NCBI GenBank assembly: GCA_005878635.1
Contig: VBLS01000072.1
Location: 1 to 15,207 of the forward strand
From: Methanobacteriota archaeon
Lineage (GTDB): Archaea > Thermoplasmatota > Thermoplasmata > RBG-16-68-12
DNA: 15,207 nucleotides
Direction of reading: 5' to 3'
In this document: positions 6,701 through 13,908 of the stretch, one piece after another
How positions within the stretch are numbered: position 1 is the stretch's first letter
How the letters are laid out: every line of letters starts with the position of its first letter
Position numbers and translations under genes: made by a program
Notes under the pieces: model-generated
Database searches by the model: none
The model's input: only the letters and a program-made list of their open reading frames with translations
What the model was told of the DNA's origin: nothing

Positions 6701-8803
6701 TCAGGTCCGGGTCCGACGGGCCTCGTAATCTCGACGGAGCTCGCGAATCGTCTTCGTCTTCCCCGGTCCCGCCTGAGGGAGCTCCGGGACGAGGATCACC
6801 TCCGAGACGTGCGCGAGGAGCGGGTTCAACCGCCCTTTGATGTCCCGCTCGAAGTCCACCCGCAATCGTTCGGCAAGGGTCTGCGAGGCAACGAGCTTCG
6901 GGTCTCGCGGGACGGCGTACACGACGAGCCGATGCTGGTCCGAGCCCTCGGCCAGGACGGAGATGGGTTTCGCATCGGAGACGAGCTCAGTTCCGAGGAC
7001 GCTTCGAATCTCCTCCGCGCTCGTCTTGACCCCGTTCAGGTTGATCATGTCGTCGATGCGCCCCCGGTGGCGGAAGAACCCGCCCCCGAGCCGCTCGACG
7101 GAATCCCCATGGCGGCGCAGTTGCTGGCCATTCGGCCCCCGCGGCGTGCCTTCGTAATACTCCGCGAAGTGGTCATAATTCAACAGGTCATTCGATAGCC
7201 CGATTGAGGGAGGGACCAGGAAGATCTCGCCACGGTCACCAAGGTGGCCGTCGTCCATGATCACAAAGTCCAGTCCCATCGCCGCCGTGGTGAACATCCC
7301 CGGCGCGCACGCCTGGACCATCGTCCCGGTGATGTAGCCCCCGCCGATTTCCGTGCCGCCGCAGTACTCGAGGACCGGCTTGTAGCCGGCGAGATACATC
7401 AGGTATAGCATGTCCTCCGGAGTCGAAGGCTCCGCGGTCGAACTGAACCGCCGGATGCGGCTCCAGTCCAATCCGTCCATCGTGCCGTCGATCCTCCAGG
7501 CACGGACGAGCTTCGGGACGACGCCGAGCATCGTGACCCCTGCCGCCGAGACGAATTCGCCGAAAGGCCTTCGAGTCGTGCTCCCGACGTAGAGGGCCAT
7601 CGTGGCCCGATTGATGAGCGAGGCGTATGCGAGCCAGGGGCCCATCATCCACCCAAAGCTGGTCGGCCAGGCCAGGACGTCGTCCGGATGGACGTCCTGA
7701 TGGAGGTAGGCGTCGGCCGCGGCTTTGATCGGGGTCGTATGGGTCCAGGGGATCGCCTTCGGATCCTTCGTCGTCCCCGAGGAGAACAGGATGTTCGACG
7801 GGTCCGATGGATTGCAAGGCACGGCGTCGAACCTTTCGTTCCCGCTGAGGAAGTCGTTCCAGGAGACATCCTCCGGTCTTGCGGCCCGGACCGAGGCTGT
7901 CGGATTCGATCCGAGGACGACCGCCCGAGGTCCGTGACCTTCGACGACCTTCGGGTAGATCCGCTGCTCCTTCCCGTCGCGGAGGTACGCCTCGACGGTG
8001 AAGACCATCTTGGCCCCCGCGATGCGGACGCGTTTCTCGAAGTCGGCCGGGGCCGATGCGTCCGCGATGCCGACGACGCAGCGGCCCGCGAGCACGATCC
8101 CCAGGTAGATCGCAACCGATTCCGGTGTCATCGGCAGATACAACGCGATCCGGTCTCCCGGTCTCGTTCCCGCCGATTCGAGGCCGTTTGCGACCCGGGC
8201 CGCCAGGCGATGCAGGTCGCCGTAGCTCACCCGGCGAATCTCCTCATTCCCTTCGGACGCGGCGACGATGGCCGTCTTCTTCGGATCCGCGCGGAAACAG
8301 CTCTCCGCGATGTTGAGGCGCGCACCGGGGAGCCAATTCGGATGTGTGACGTCGGCCTTCGCATCGAGGACCCGCGTCGGGCGTTTCTTGAAGACGATGC
8401 CGAGGCGTTCGATCATCATGGACCAGAAGTCCTCACGGTGTTCGGCGGACCAATGCTGCAGCTCGTCGTACGAGCTGACATGCCGATCGTGCATGAGCGC
8501 GGCAACATTCGATTTGCGAATCGTTTCGCGGGAGGGCACCCAGGCGGGTCCGGGTCCCGCCTCCTTCGGCCGATCTTCGTAGGCGAGCTGGTACAGGGCC
8601 GCATGGACGGGGAACGCTCGGCGGAGGATCGGATCCGCCTCGGCGAGGCCGCGAAGTTCGAGCCAGAGACGGACCTGCGCCTCCGGATCGTTGTCACCGC
8701 GGGACCGCTGGAGGACGCCGGTGAGCCGCTCCGCGGTCGTCCGCGCGGCATCCGAGGGCAGCCCCAGCTTTTCGAGATCGGTCGCCGTCAGGGAATGTCG
8801 CAC
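6701..8803 (-). CDS. AMP-forming acyl-CoA synthetase, AAE17/18-like
   Basis: This adenylate-forming ligase of about 700 residues activates a carboxylic acid as an acyl-AMP and passes it to CoA. An N-terminal extension (1-110) precedes an acetyl-CoA-synthetase-type N domain (about 111-170), the AMP-binding core (about 170-600) and the swinging C-terminal domain. Counting from the upstream TTG at 8809, motifs are the P-loop SSGTTKDPKAIPW (343-355, Lys and Ala replacing the usual Gly residues), YCGGTE (482-487), HGDS (567-570), HRGRIDDMINLNG (581-593) and a Lys at 684 in the A10 motif. The core resembles, from memory, plant acyl-activating enzymes AAE17/18 more than classic acetyl- or acetoacetyl-CoA synthetases. 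The acid substrate is unknown. GTG at 8803 is preferred because a TATA box lies 26 bases before it; TTG at 8809 is the alternative. It lies downstream of the LOG gene on the same strand but seems to have its own promoter. Confidence 0.85.
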   Translation of the reverse strand: MRHSLTATDLEKLGLPSDAARTTAERLTGVLQRSRGDNDPEAQVRLWLELRGLAEADPILRRAFPVHAALYQLAYEDRPKEAGPGPAWVPSRETIRKSNVAALMHDRHVSSYDELQHWSAEHREDFWSMMIERLGIVFKKRPTRVLDAKADVTHPNWLPGARLNIAESCFRADPKKTAIVAASEGNEEIRRVSYGDLHRLAARVANGLESAGTRPGDRIALYLPMTPESVAIYLGIVLAGRCVVGIADASAPADFEKRVRIAGAKMVFTVEAYLRDGKEQRIYPKVVEGHGPRAVVLGSNPTASVRAARPEDVSWNDFLSGNERFDAVPCNPSDPSNILFSSGTTKDPKAIPWTHTTPIKAAADAYLHQDVHPDDVLAWPTSFGWMMGPWLAYASLINRATMALYVGSTTRRPFGEFVSAAGVTMLGVVPKLVRAWRIDGTMDGLDWSRIRRFSSTAEPSTPEDMLYLMYLAGYKPVLEYCGGTEIGGGYITGTMVQACAPGMFTTAAMGLDFVIMDDGHLGDRGEIFLVPPSIGLSNDLLNYDHFAEYYEGTPRGPNGQQLRRHGDSVERLGGGFFRHRGRIDDMINLNGVKTSAEEIRSVLGTELVSDAKPISVLAEGSDQHRLVVYAVPRDPKLVASQTLAERLRVDFERDIKGRLNPLLAHVSEVILVPELPQAGPGKTKTIRELRRDYEARRTRT

Positions 8804-8823
8804 GGTCAAGAATGCAAGCGTCG

Positions 8824-8831
8824 ATTCTTAA
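8824..8831 (-). promoter_or_regulatory. TATA box of the acyl-CoA synthetase gene
   Basis: On the minus strand this reads TTAAGAAT, centred about 26 bases before the GTG at 8803. It supports that start over TTG at 8809 and implies a leaderless transcript. It lies in the 68-base gap after the LOG-family gene. Confidence 0.5.
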
Positions 8832-8871
8832 GCCTGCGGAGGTGGCGAACGTTTCCGCGGGAATCCGAATG

Positions 8872-9378
8872 TCACTTGACGAACCCAGGGCCAGGCTTCT
8901 CGGCTTCCATCGCCTTTCTCGCGTAGGCGATGGCACGGTCAACGGCTTCCCGGGGCGTGTTGACGGGCACGAACAGGGAGGGCTCCACGCCGGCCTTGTC
9001 CATCGGCCAGGTCCGGAGGGCGAAGACCATCTTGCCGAGATCGAAGGCGTGGGCCATCTCACTCAGCGTTCCATAGGAACCGTTCACGGCGATGATCGCG
9101 TCGGCGGTCCGGACGATGATCAGGTTCCTCGCGGTGCTCATCGCGGTCGCGATCGGGAGATCGATGTGGGGATTCGCATCGGCCTTGTTCCCCGTCGGCA
9201 GGATTCCGACGGTGAACCCGCCGCCCCGCTTGGCTCCCTTGGCCGAGGCCTCCATGACGCCGTTCAGGCCGCCGCAGACCAGTGCGATCAGGAAGCCGAC
9301 CTCTTCCGCGAGGGCGATCCCCTCCTTGGAGGCGGTGCTGCCTCCTCCGATGACCCCAATGATCATTTTCCGCGGCAT
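8872..9378 (-). CDS. LOG/TIGR00725-family Rossmann protein (Moco-carrier-like)
   Basis: The 168-residue protein has the TIGR00725/LOG-like fold. An N-terminal glycine-rich turn (VIGGG, 9-13) is followed by CGGLNGVMEAS (35-45), a conserved STARN segment (81-85) and NGSYGTLSE (99-107), which matches the PGGxGTxxE nucleotide-binding loop of lysine-decarboxylase-like (LOG) proteins. Plant LOG proteins are cytokinin riboside 5'-monophosphate phosphoribohydrolases; the TIGR00725 branch includes algal molybdenum-cofactor carrier proteins. Nothing in the neighbourhood concerns molybdenum cofactor, so the ligand is unassigned. Phe/Pro-rich loops near the C-terminus look normal for the family. The ATG at 9378 has a TATA box about 32 bases upstream, giving a leader of only a few bases. 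It is divergent from mptD. Confidence 0.85.
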   Translation of the reverse strand: MPRKMIIGVIGGGSTASKEGIALAEEVGFLIALVCGGLNGVMEASAKGAKRGGGFTVGILPTGNKADANPHIDLPIATAMSTARNLIIVRTADAIIAVNGSYGTLSEMAHAFDLGKMVFALRTWPMDKAGVEPSLFVPVNTPREAVDRAIAYARKAMEAEKPGPGFVK

Positions 9379-9405
9379 GGGGAACCTTCGACCAGTCCAG
9401 GCTCT

Positions 9406-9413
9406 GAATTAAG
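9406..9413 (-). promoter_or_regulatory. TATA box of the LOG-family gene
   Basis: On the minus strand this reads CTTAATTC, centred about 31 bases before the ATG at 9378, which predicts a leader of about five bases. Confidence 0.5.
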
Positions 9414-9517
9414 ACTTTGCTAAACGATACCAGCGCGGAGAATCAACGGTCCGGAAGTGTGCCGCGGTCACGATTCCGATGGCTCGACGGGCGGTCGAGT
9501 CGCGGGACGCCGGTGCG

Positions 9518-9523
9518 CTTATC
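9518..9523 (+). promoter_or_regulatory. Weak TATA-like element of mptD
   Basis: CTTATC is centred about 36 bases before the ATG at 9557. Initiation about 26 bases downstream would leave a short leader that just contains the Shine-Dalgarno at 9548-9555. Confidence 0.35.
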
Positions 9524-9547
9524 CCGAACGCGGCGATTTCGGCGGGC

Positions 9548-9555
9548 GAGGAGAG
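9548..9555 (+). promoter_or_regulatory. Shine-Dalgarno deciding the mptD start
   Basis: GAGGAGAG lies immediately before the ATG at 9557 and favours it over the upstream in-frame ATG at 9479, whose extra 26 residues have no family similarity. It is one of few clear ribosome-binding sites in a window where most genes look leaderless. Confidence 0.6.
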
Positions 9556-9556
9556 C

Positions 9557-9940
9557 ATGCCCCAAGACCCGACTCGAAGCTACTTCGCCGGAACCGACCG
9601 CGACCGAGCCGCGTTCGAGGCGGGGATCAAGCTCGGTTCGATCTTGCACCAGTTCCTCGGCGTCCCGCTGACGGCGAGGAACGCCGCGGCGGTCGAACGG
9701 GCGATTGAAGAGACCGCTCGCGTGCAGCCTCTCGTCGAGGACGTCCGCGTGAAGATCGATCGCAGGCGACTGCGCGTCCGGGGCCCCTACCGGTATGGCA
9801 TCCTTACGGAGGACGTGTTGCGCGTCGAGGTGACCGTCGGCGTTGGGACCGCGCGGGCCACCGCGACGCTCCGGTATGTGCCGAAACTCGACTATCCCCT
9901 GATGTACCTGAAGGACATCCGCGGGCCCGCCGGCGGTTGA
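9557..9940 (+). CDS. mptD: Archaeal dihydroneopterin aldolase, MptD/DUF372 family
   Basis: The 127-residue protein is the archaeal-type dihydroneopterin aldolase, unrelated in sequence to bacterial FolB. It cleaves 7,8-dihydroneopterin to 6-hydroxymethyl-7,8-dihydropterin and glycolaldehyde, a cytosolic step in making methanopterin or folate cofactors. Family features: the YFAGTDRDRAAFEAGIKLG start (9-27), the HQFLGVP segment (31-37) and the C-terminal run ending RYVPKLDYPLMYLKDI. E21 and H31 lie in these conserved segments and, from memory, correspond to catalytically important residues of the Methanocaldococcus enzyme. Length is as expected (about 120 residues). No other pterin gene is adjacent, so whether the cofactor is a methanopterin or folate cannot be told. 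It ends 12 bases from the convergent zinc-ribbon membrane gene. Confidence 0.88.
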   Translation: MPQDPTRSYFAGTDRDRAAFEAGIKLGSILHQFLGVPLTARNAAAVERAIEETARVQPLVEDVRVKIDRRRLRVRGPYRYGILTEDVLRVEVTVGVGTARATATLRYVPKLDYPLMYLKDIRGPAGG

Positions 9941-9952
9941 CCGCTCCCCGGA

Positions 9953-10366
9953 CTAGGAAAGGGCCGCCCCGCAACTCGAGCAGAATCGATCCGAGCTTCG
10001 GTTTGATCGTCCGCATTCGGGGCAAGGTTTCGACGTCGCCGCCCCCGCCGGCGGCATCGGAGGCGGCGGAGGCATCGGAGCGTACACCGGAACGGGTGCC
10101 GGCACGAAGAGCGGACCCTTCATAATGGCTGCCGTGATCGTGATGCCCAGGCCGAGGATCGCGACGATCCCCATGCCGATCGCCACGGCCTGGTAGGTCG
10201 CGACCGTCGAGAGGAGGGCCGCGCAGATCTGCGGGGGCGCAGGGCCGGTAGGACAGAGGAAGTCGTACTCGGCCTGCGCGCTGCTCGCGGTGGCGAGTCC
10301 CACCAGGGCGCCGACCGCTCCGACCGCCAAGAGGACGAGGCCGATGATCAGGAGGACGAGCTTCAA
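9953..10366 (-). CDS. Two-helix membrane protein with C-terminal zinc ribbon
   Basis: From TTG at 10366 the protein has 137 residues. Helix 1 (about 2-27) is followed by a short extracytoplasmic loop with two cysteines (in FLCPTG and QICAALL) that could pair. Helix 2 is at about 56-80. A Pro/Ala-rich linker with a run of prolines leads to a zinc ribbon at the end: CPECG, then about ten residues, then CSSCG, four cysteines in CxxC...CxxC spacing. This layout (membrane hairpin, flexible linker, cytoplasmic zinc ribbon) is frequent in archaeal hypothetical proteins; its partner is unknown. TTG at 10366 is chosen because a TATA box lies about 32 bases upstream and the first helix begins right after it; upstream in-frame codons to 10555 are polar, Arg-rich and overlap the THEP1 promoter. 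Divergent from THEP1. Confidence 0.75.
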   Translation of the reverse strand: MKLVLLIIGLVLLAVGAVGALVGLATASSAQAEYDFLCPTGPAPPQICAALLSTVATYQAVAIGMGIVAILGLGITITAAIMKGPLFVPAPVPVYAPMPPPPPMPPAGAATSKPCPECGRSNRSSDRFCSSCGAALS

Positions 10367-10394
10367 CCGATTCCCGCGGCGCCAGGGACTTGTC

Positions 10395-10402
10395 GATTTA
10401 TC
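10395..10402 (-). promoter_or_regulatory. TATA box of the zinc-ribbon membrane gene
   Basis: On the minus strand this reads GATAAATC, centred about 32 bases before the TTG at 10366. It is the strongest A/T element on that side of the divergent region and argues against the longer open frame beginning at 10555. Confidence 0.5.
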
Positions 10403-10499
10403 TCGTTTCCTGCGGCTGGCAAAGGCGCGGTCGGCCCGTCCGAGCCCGACCTCATTTGGAGCGTGGGACGCTCGGCGACCGATGCGGATTCGAAGAGTG

Positions 10500-10523
10500 T
10501 TTTTATAGAGCGATGCATATTTA
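10500..10523 (+). promoter_or_regulatory. Tandem TATA boxes of the THEP1-Trm1 operon
   Basis: Two A/T-rich elements are present: TTTTTATA (10500-10507) and ATATTTA (10517-10523). The first would give a leader of about 13 bases, the second an essentially leaderless mRNA starting at the ATG at 10543. Either excludes the in-frame ATG at 10513 as the start. Confidence 0.6.
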
Positions 10524-10542
10524 TGGCGCCTGCGTGGGTGGC

Positions 10543-11088
10543 ATGGGAGAGGCACTCAAAATCGGGATCACCGGCCTCCCCGGTGCTGGCAAGACCTACT
10601 GCCTTCTCAAAGTCATCGAGATGCTCGAGGGCGACGGCCAGAAGGTCGGCGGCATGATCACGGAACCGATCATCAAGCGAAATCGCCGTGAGGGCTTCTA
10701 CGTCATGGACTGGGGGACGAAGGAGAAGCGGGTCTTCGCCTCCCGCGAGATCCAGTCCAAGACGATGGTCGGGCGGTACGGCGTCGACATCAGCGCGCTC
10801 GAGGAGGTCGGCGTGAACGCGCTGCGATCCGCGACCGCGAACGCGGACGTGATCGTGATCGACGAGGTCGGAAAGATGGAGGTCGAGTCCCCGAACTTCG
10901 TCCAGACGGTCAAGGACGCGCTCGACGCGGACAAGCCGCTCCTCCTCACGTTGCACAAAAAGTCTCGTAATCCACTGCTCCAGGACATCCGGCGACGGGA
11001 CGATGTCCGGATCCTCGAGGTCACCCAAGTGAACCGGAATCTCTTGCCCTACAAGATTGTGAAACTCATGAAGGGGGAGGTCCTCTGA
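10543..11088 (+). CDS. THEP1-type nucleoside-triphosphatase
   Basis: The 181-residue protein belongs to the NTPase_1/THEP1 family, P-loop enzymes that hydrolyse NTPs broadly in vitro (characterised in Aquifex and human cancer-related NTPase). Visible motifs: Walker A GLPGAGKT (11-18), the family segment around GGMITEPI (36-43) and Walker B VIVIDEVGKME (103-113), which carries the conserved Asp-Glu pair and the GKME that marks THEP1. Length is typical. The physiological role is unknown; a link to nucleic-acid metabolism has been proposed. The ATG at 10543 fits both the domain boundary and the TATA spacing. The gene is followed after 40 bases by trm1 on the same strand, so the two are probably co-transcribed. 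Confidence 0.93.
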   Translation: MGEALKIGITGLPGAGKTYCLLKVIEMLEGDGQKVGGMITEPIIKRNRREGFYVMDWGTKEKRVFASREIQSKTMVGRYGVDISALEEVGVNALRSATANADVIVIDEVGKMEVESPNFVQTVKDALDADKPLLLTLHKKSRNPLLQDIRRRDDVRILEVTQVNRNLLPYKIVKLMKGEVL

Positions 11089-11128
11089 GGCCGAAGGAAT
11101 ATCAGCCCGCGGACGCATCGGACCGGCC

Positions 11129-12241
11129 GTGGATCTGCCCTTCCCGGTCCAAGAAGTGAACGAAGGCGCGGCGCGCCTCCAGGTCCCCGAGCTCCCTCGC
11201 CGAAAAGGTCCGGGCACCGCGGGACCGTGGCCTTTCTACAATCCGACGATGCGGGTGAATCGGGACTTGTCCGCGGTGGTCCTGGCCAAATGGCCCCGGC
11301 GGCTTCGCTCGGCCCTCGATGGCCTTGCCGCCTGCGGTGCGTGGGGAATCCGGATGCGATTGGAGACGCGAATCGATCGCGTCGCCTTCAACGATCGATC
11401 CGGCCTCGCGGCTCGAGTGATTCGGGAAAACCTCCGGAGGAATCGCATCGATGCCGATGTCACCTCCGAGGACTTCGTATCCCATATCCGATCCCACCGG
11501 TACGATTTCGTCGACATCGATCCATTTGGCCCGCCGACGCCCTTCCTCGCCCCTTTTTTCAAGGAAGCCCCGGTCGGGACCGGTTTCGGTGTCACCGCGA
11601 CCGACACCGCGGTCCTCGGAGGAACCTACCCGCAGGCCTGTATCCGGCGGTACGGCGCTCGCCCGCGGCGGTGCCCACAGGGACAAGAGATTGGACTTCG
11701 GATTCTCCTCGGATATTGTGCCCTTCGTGCCGCGGACTCGAGCAAGTCGATTCGACCGATCCTGTCCTTTGCGGCGGAACATTTCCTGCGGGTGGTCGGG
11801 ATCATCGACCGGCAATCTCCGCCACCCCTGGCCTTCGTGGCCCATCGAGACGGCGAAGGGTTCGTCCAAGTCCGCGAGGGAGAACGCGATGCCATAGGTC
11901 CGTTGTGGATGGGATCTCTACACGATGTCACCCTGGTTCGCCAGATGTCCCCGAGCGAGTGGACGCATCCGGAGTCCGCCCGACTCCTTTCGACGATTCA
12001 GGGAGAGGCGGACCTCCCGCCGTTCTTCGTGACAACGGACGAGCTCGCGACGCGGGAGAGGGGATCGCCGCCGAAACTCACATCGTTCCTCGAGGGTCTG
12101 CGAGACCGAGGCCATCGAGCTGCGCGGACGCATTTCCATCTTCGCGGAATCCGAACCGATGCGGCGTACGACGAAATCCTGTCCGTCTTCCGCGAGCGGA
12201 TGCCTAGCGGATCCACGGGTGGTTCAGGGCCTGCCAGTTGA
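11129..12241 (+). CDS. trm1: tRNA (guanine(26)-N2)-dimethyltransferase Trm1
   Basis: The 370-residue protein uses S-adenosylmethionine to dimethylate G26 of tRNA. Features in order: an N-terminal region with FYNPTM (36-41) and NRDLS (44-48), a motif I region LDGLAACGAWGIR (63-75), ND at 88-89, the catalytic VDIDPFGPP (128-136) and TATDTAVLGGTYP (156-168), then IGLRILLGY (188-196). The C-terminal domain follows, with GPLWMGSLHD (257-266). In family members I recall, the segment before GPLW carries a zinc-knuckle with paired cysteines; here residues 234-256 contain no cysteine and are short, so zinc binding seems lost. The GTG at 11129 is the first usable start after the THEP1 stop. Its 3' end overlaps the convergent membrane-protein gene by 38 bases. 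Confidence 0.93.
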   Translation: MDLPFPVQEVNEGAARLQVPELPRRKGPGTAGPWPFYNPTMRVNRDLSAVVLAKWPRRLRSALDGLAACGAWGIRMRLETRIDRVAFNDRSGLAARVIRENLRRNRIDADVTSEDFVSHIRSHRYDFVDIDPFGPPTPFLAPFFKEAPVGTGFGVTATDTAVLGGTYPQACIRRYGARPRRCPQGQEIGLRILLGYCALRAADSSKSIRPILSFAAEHFLRVVGIIDRQSPPPLAFVAHRDGEGFVQVREGERDAIGPLWMGSLHDVTLVRQMSPSEWTHPESARLLSTIQGEADLPPFFVTTDELATRERGSPPKLTSFLEGLRDRGHRAARTHFHLRGIRTDAAYDEILSVFRERMPSGSTGGSGPAS

Positions 12242-13073
12242 AGCCGAACGCGGCCTCGCTGTCCGTCGCGTAATGGTACAAGGTCACGACGAGGATCCCG
12301 TGGACGACGGACCAGAGGGCGCTGAGGACGAGCCAGTAGAGGATCCCGCCGACGGCCCACCCGAGGGTCTCGGAGCCGCCCATGATCCCGTAGAGGAAGG
12401 GCGCGAGGCCGAAGGAGAAGAGGAGGAGGAACACCAGGCCGGTCCCGAGGACGCCCTTCTGGTGGGCGCCCCAGCGGTCCTTCAACAAGGCTCGGCTCCG
12501 GCGGAAGGCCTTGAGCGGTCCGATCCCCTCGACGACCATCGTCGGGAGGACGAACAACGTCGCGATGGCCCAGCCGGACCCGAGGATCCGGGACACGATG
12601 CGACCGCCGGCCTCGGATCGGATCGCGGTGAGGCGGAAGAGGAGCCCGACCGTCGCGGCGCAGACCGACCAGACGAGGATCTGGAAGAAGCTCGCGTTCG
12701 CGGCGTCCACGCCGTCCATCACGGTCGGATGGCCTCCCTGGAGGCGCACGAACGAGGCGCCGATGATCGCCGCCATGAAGTAGCAGGAGAGGAAGTAGGT
12801 CGCAAGGTAGGCGATGAACATCTCCTGGTACAGGAAGCCGCTCGAAGGGGACGACGGCGGGAGGCCGAGCGCGAGGAAACTCAGGACGACGATCAGCCAG
12901 GTGAAGCCCGTGAACACGAGCGCGAAGAACGGCAAGATCATGAGCCGCGGGTTCAGCGCCAAGACCCGGAGGCTGTTCCAGGTGAGGTGGGCGCCCCGCG
13001 ACAGTTGGGCCCGGATGCCGGTCCGAGCGACTGACTCATGGCGAGCCTTGCGGCCCCATCCCGTCGAGTGCAT
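12204..13073 (-). CDS. DUF6159-like multi-pass membrane protein
   Basis: From ATG at 13073 the protein has 289 residues and about six to seven transmembrane helices. After a polar N-terminus, helices lie near residues 40-70, 83-108, 126-150, 160-190, 205-235 and 245-275. Between the fourth and fifth blocks is an amphipathic GPLKAFRRSRALLKDRWG segment; this pattern is typical, as I recall, of the DUF6159 family of archaeal and bacterial integral membrane proteins of unknown function. ATG at 13073 is preferred to TTG at 13115 because a TATA box lies about 28 bases upstream (leaderless) and the longer form overlaps the ERCC4 gene. Its 3' end overlaps trm1 by 38 bases in convergent orientation. 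Transport or signalling roles are not supported by any motif. Confidence 0.85.
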   Translation of the reverse strand: MHSTGWGRKARHESVARTGIRAQLSRGAHLTWNSLRVLALNPRLMILPFFALVFTGFTWLIVVLSFLALGLPPSSPSSGFLYQEMFIAYLATYFLSCYFMAAIIGASFVRLQGGHPTVMDGVDAANASFFQILVWSVCAATVGLLFRLTAIRSEAGGRIVSRILGSGWAIATLFVLPTMVVEGIGPLKAFRRSRALLKDRWGAHQKGVLGTGLVFLLLFSFGLAPFLYGIMGGSETLGWAVGGILYWLVLSALWSVVHGILVVTLYHYATDSEAAFGFNWQALNHPWIR

Positions 13074-13097
13074 CCATCCGTTGCAAGAGGCGCATCG

Positions 13098-13105
13098 GTC
13101 ATAAG
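13098..13105 (-). promoter_or_regulatory. TATA box of the DUF6159-like gene
   Basis: On the minus strand this reads CTTATGAC, centred about 28 bases before the ATG at 13073, in the short gap after the ERCC4 gene. It suggests separate transcription and supports the shorter start. Confidence 0.5.
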
Positions 13106-13111
13106 CGTTTG

Positions 13112-13795
13112 TCAAAGGCTCTCGTCTGGGGCCGACTCCTCGTCCTCCAGGTGCGTCTGCTCGCCCTCGTAGGCGGCGGTCACGAGCCTCTCAATTTCAG
13201 CGGCGCGCATCCCACCGATTTTCGGCACGCGCTCGAGCTCGGCCTTGGATGCGGTGAAGACGGATCGGACGGTGCCGAATCGTTCGAGGAGATTTCGCGC
13301 GAGCGTCTCCCCGACGTTGGGAAGACCCTCGACGAGGAACCGCTGCCGCTGGCCGAGGCTCAGCGTCTTCGGTTTGTGACGGAGGCCATATTCGGGCGCG
13401 GCCTTGTCTTGCCCCTTCCAGAGGACGTACAGGACGAGAGCGGTCTGTTCCTTGTCTGCGGTCGTGAGGACCGGCACCCGCTCCTTGACCTCCAGGGCGA
13501 GGAGAGCCCCGAGGACGGACTGCGGGTGCTTGTACGTCGAGATCTCCGAGAGGTCGCCTTCCAGGAGGACGAGGGCCTGCGGGTAGGCGTCCTTGAGCCG
13601 CTGGACTTGCTCGAACAGCCGCTTCCGCACGAGCGAGTTGAAGAAGTCCGTGAGCGTCTTTCGCTCGATCCCGATCGGCCCGAGGACGTAATCGCCGGGA
13701 GCGATCTTCTGGATCTCGACATCGACGCCGAGCTCGCGCAGTCGGTCCGGGATGTCCTCCGGTTCGTTGCTGTCGACGACGAGCGGAGAGCGCAC
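13112..13795 (-). CDS. ERCC4/XPF-family nuclease with helix-hairpin-helix
   Basis: The 227-residue protein is a structure-specific DNA endonuclease of the XPF/Hef/Mus81 type, which cuts branched DNA such as stalled forks and flaps. The nuclease domain (about 4-135) shows the GDx(n)ERKx3D active-site motif: GD at 34-35 and ERKTLTD at 44-50. A tandem helix-hairpin-helix domain (about 154-208, with LPNVGETLA and VPKIGGMRA hairpins) binds DNA. The tail (210-227) is acidic and lacks the QxxLxxFF-type PCNA-binding box of crenarchaeal XPF. Euryarchaeal Hef carries an N-terminal helicase; none is fused here or present nearby. The GTG at 13795 is chosen because a TATA-like element lies about 28 bases before it; no better start lies upstream in frame. 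Divergent from the MFS gene. Confidence 0.92.
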   Translation of the reverse strand: MRSPLVVDSNEPEDIPDRLRELGVDVEIQKIAPGDYVLGPIGIERKTLTDFFNSLVRKRLFEQVQRLKDAYPQALVLLEGDLSEISTYKHPQSVLGALLALEVKERVPVLTTADKEQTALVLYVLWKGQDKAAPEYGLRHKPKTLSLGQRQRFLVEGLPNVGETLARNLLERFGTVRSVFTASKAELERVPKIGGMRAAEIERLVTAAYEGEQTHLEDEESAPDESL

Positions 13796-13819
13796 GATCG
13801 AGCGAATCGACGGCGCGAC

Positions 13820-13826
13820 GTAAACG
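13820..13826 (-). promoter_or_regulatory. TATA-like element of the ERCC4 nuclease gene
   Basis: On the minus strand this reads GTTTACG, centred about 28 bases before the GTG at 13795. The match is weak, but the spacing equals that of other leaderless genes here. Confidence 0.35.
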
Positions 13827-13879
13827 TTCCGGTGACCCGGAGGAATCAGCCGCGTTAGCCGAAGCGCCGTGACGCATCC

Positions 13880-13886
13880 TTTTTAC
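13880..13886 (+). promoter_or_regulatory. TATA box of the MFS transporter gene
   Basis: TTTTTAC is centred about 26 bases before the ATG at 13909, predicting initiation at that ATG. It lies too close (14 bases) to the upstream in-frame GTG at 13897 for that codon to be transcribed, so it decides the start. Confidence 0.55.
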
Positions 13887-13908
13887 GGACGCTCACGTGC
13901 CCCGGCCG

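Noticed and set aside
7688..8926. Plus-strand open frame of 412 codons opposite the acyl-CoA synthetase
   Set aside because: Antisense to a gene with intact catalytic motifs; its translation is Arg/Asp-rich with no recognisable fold.
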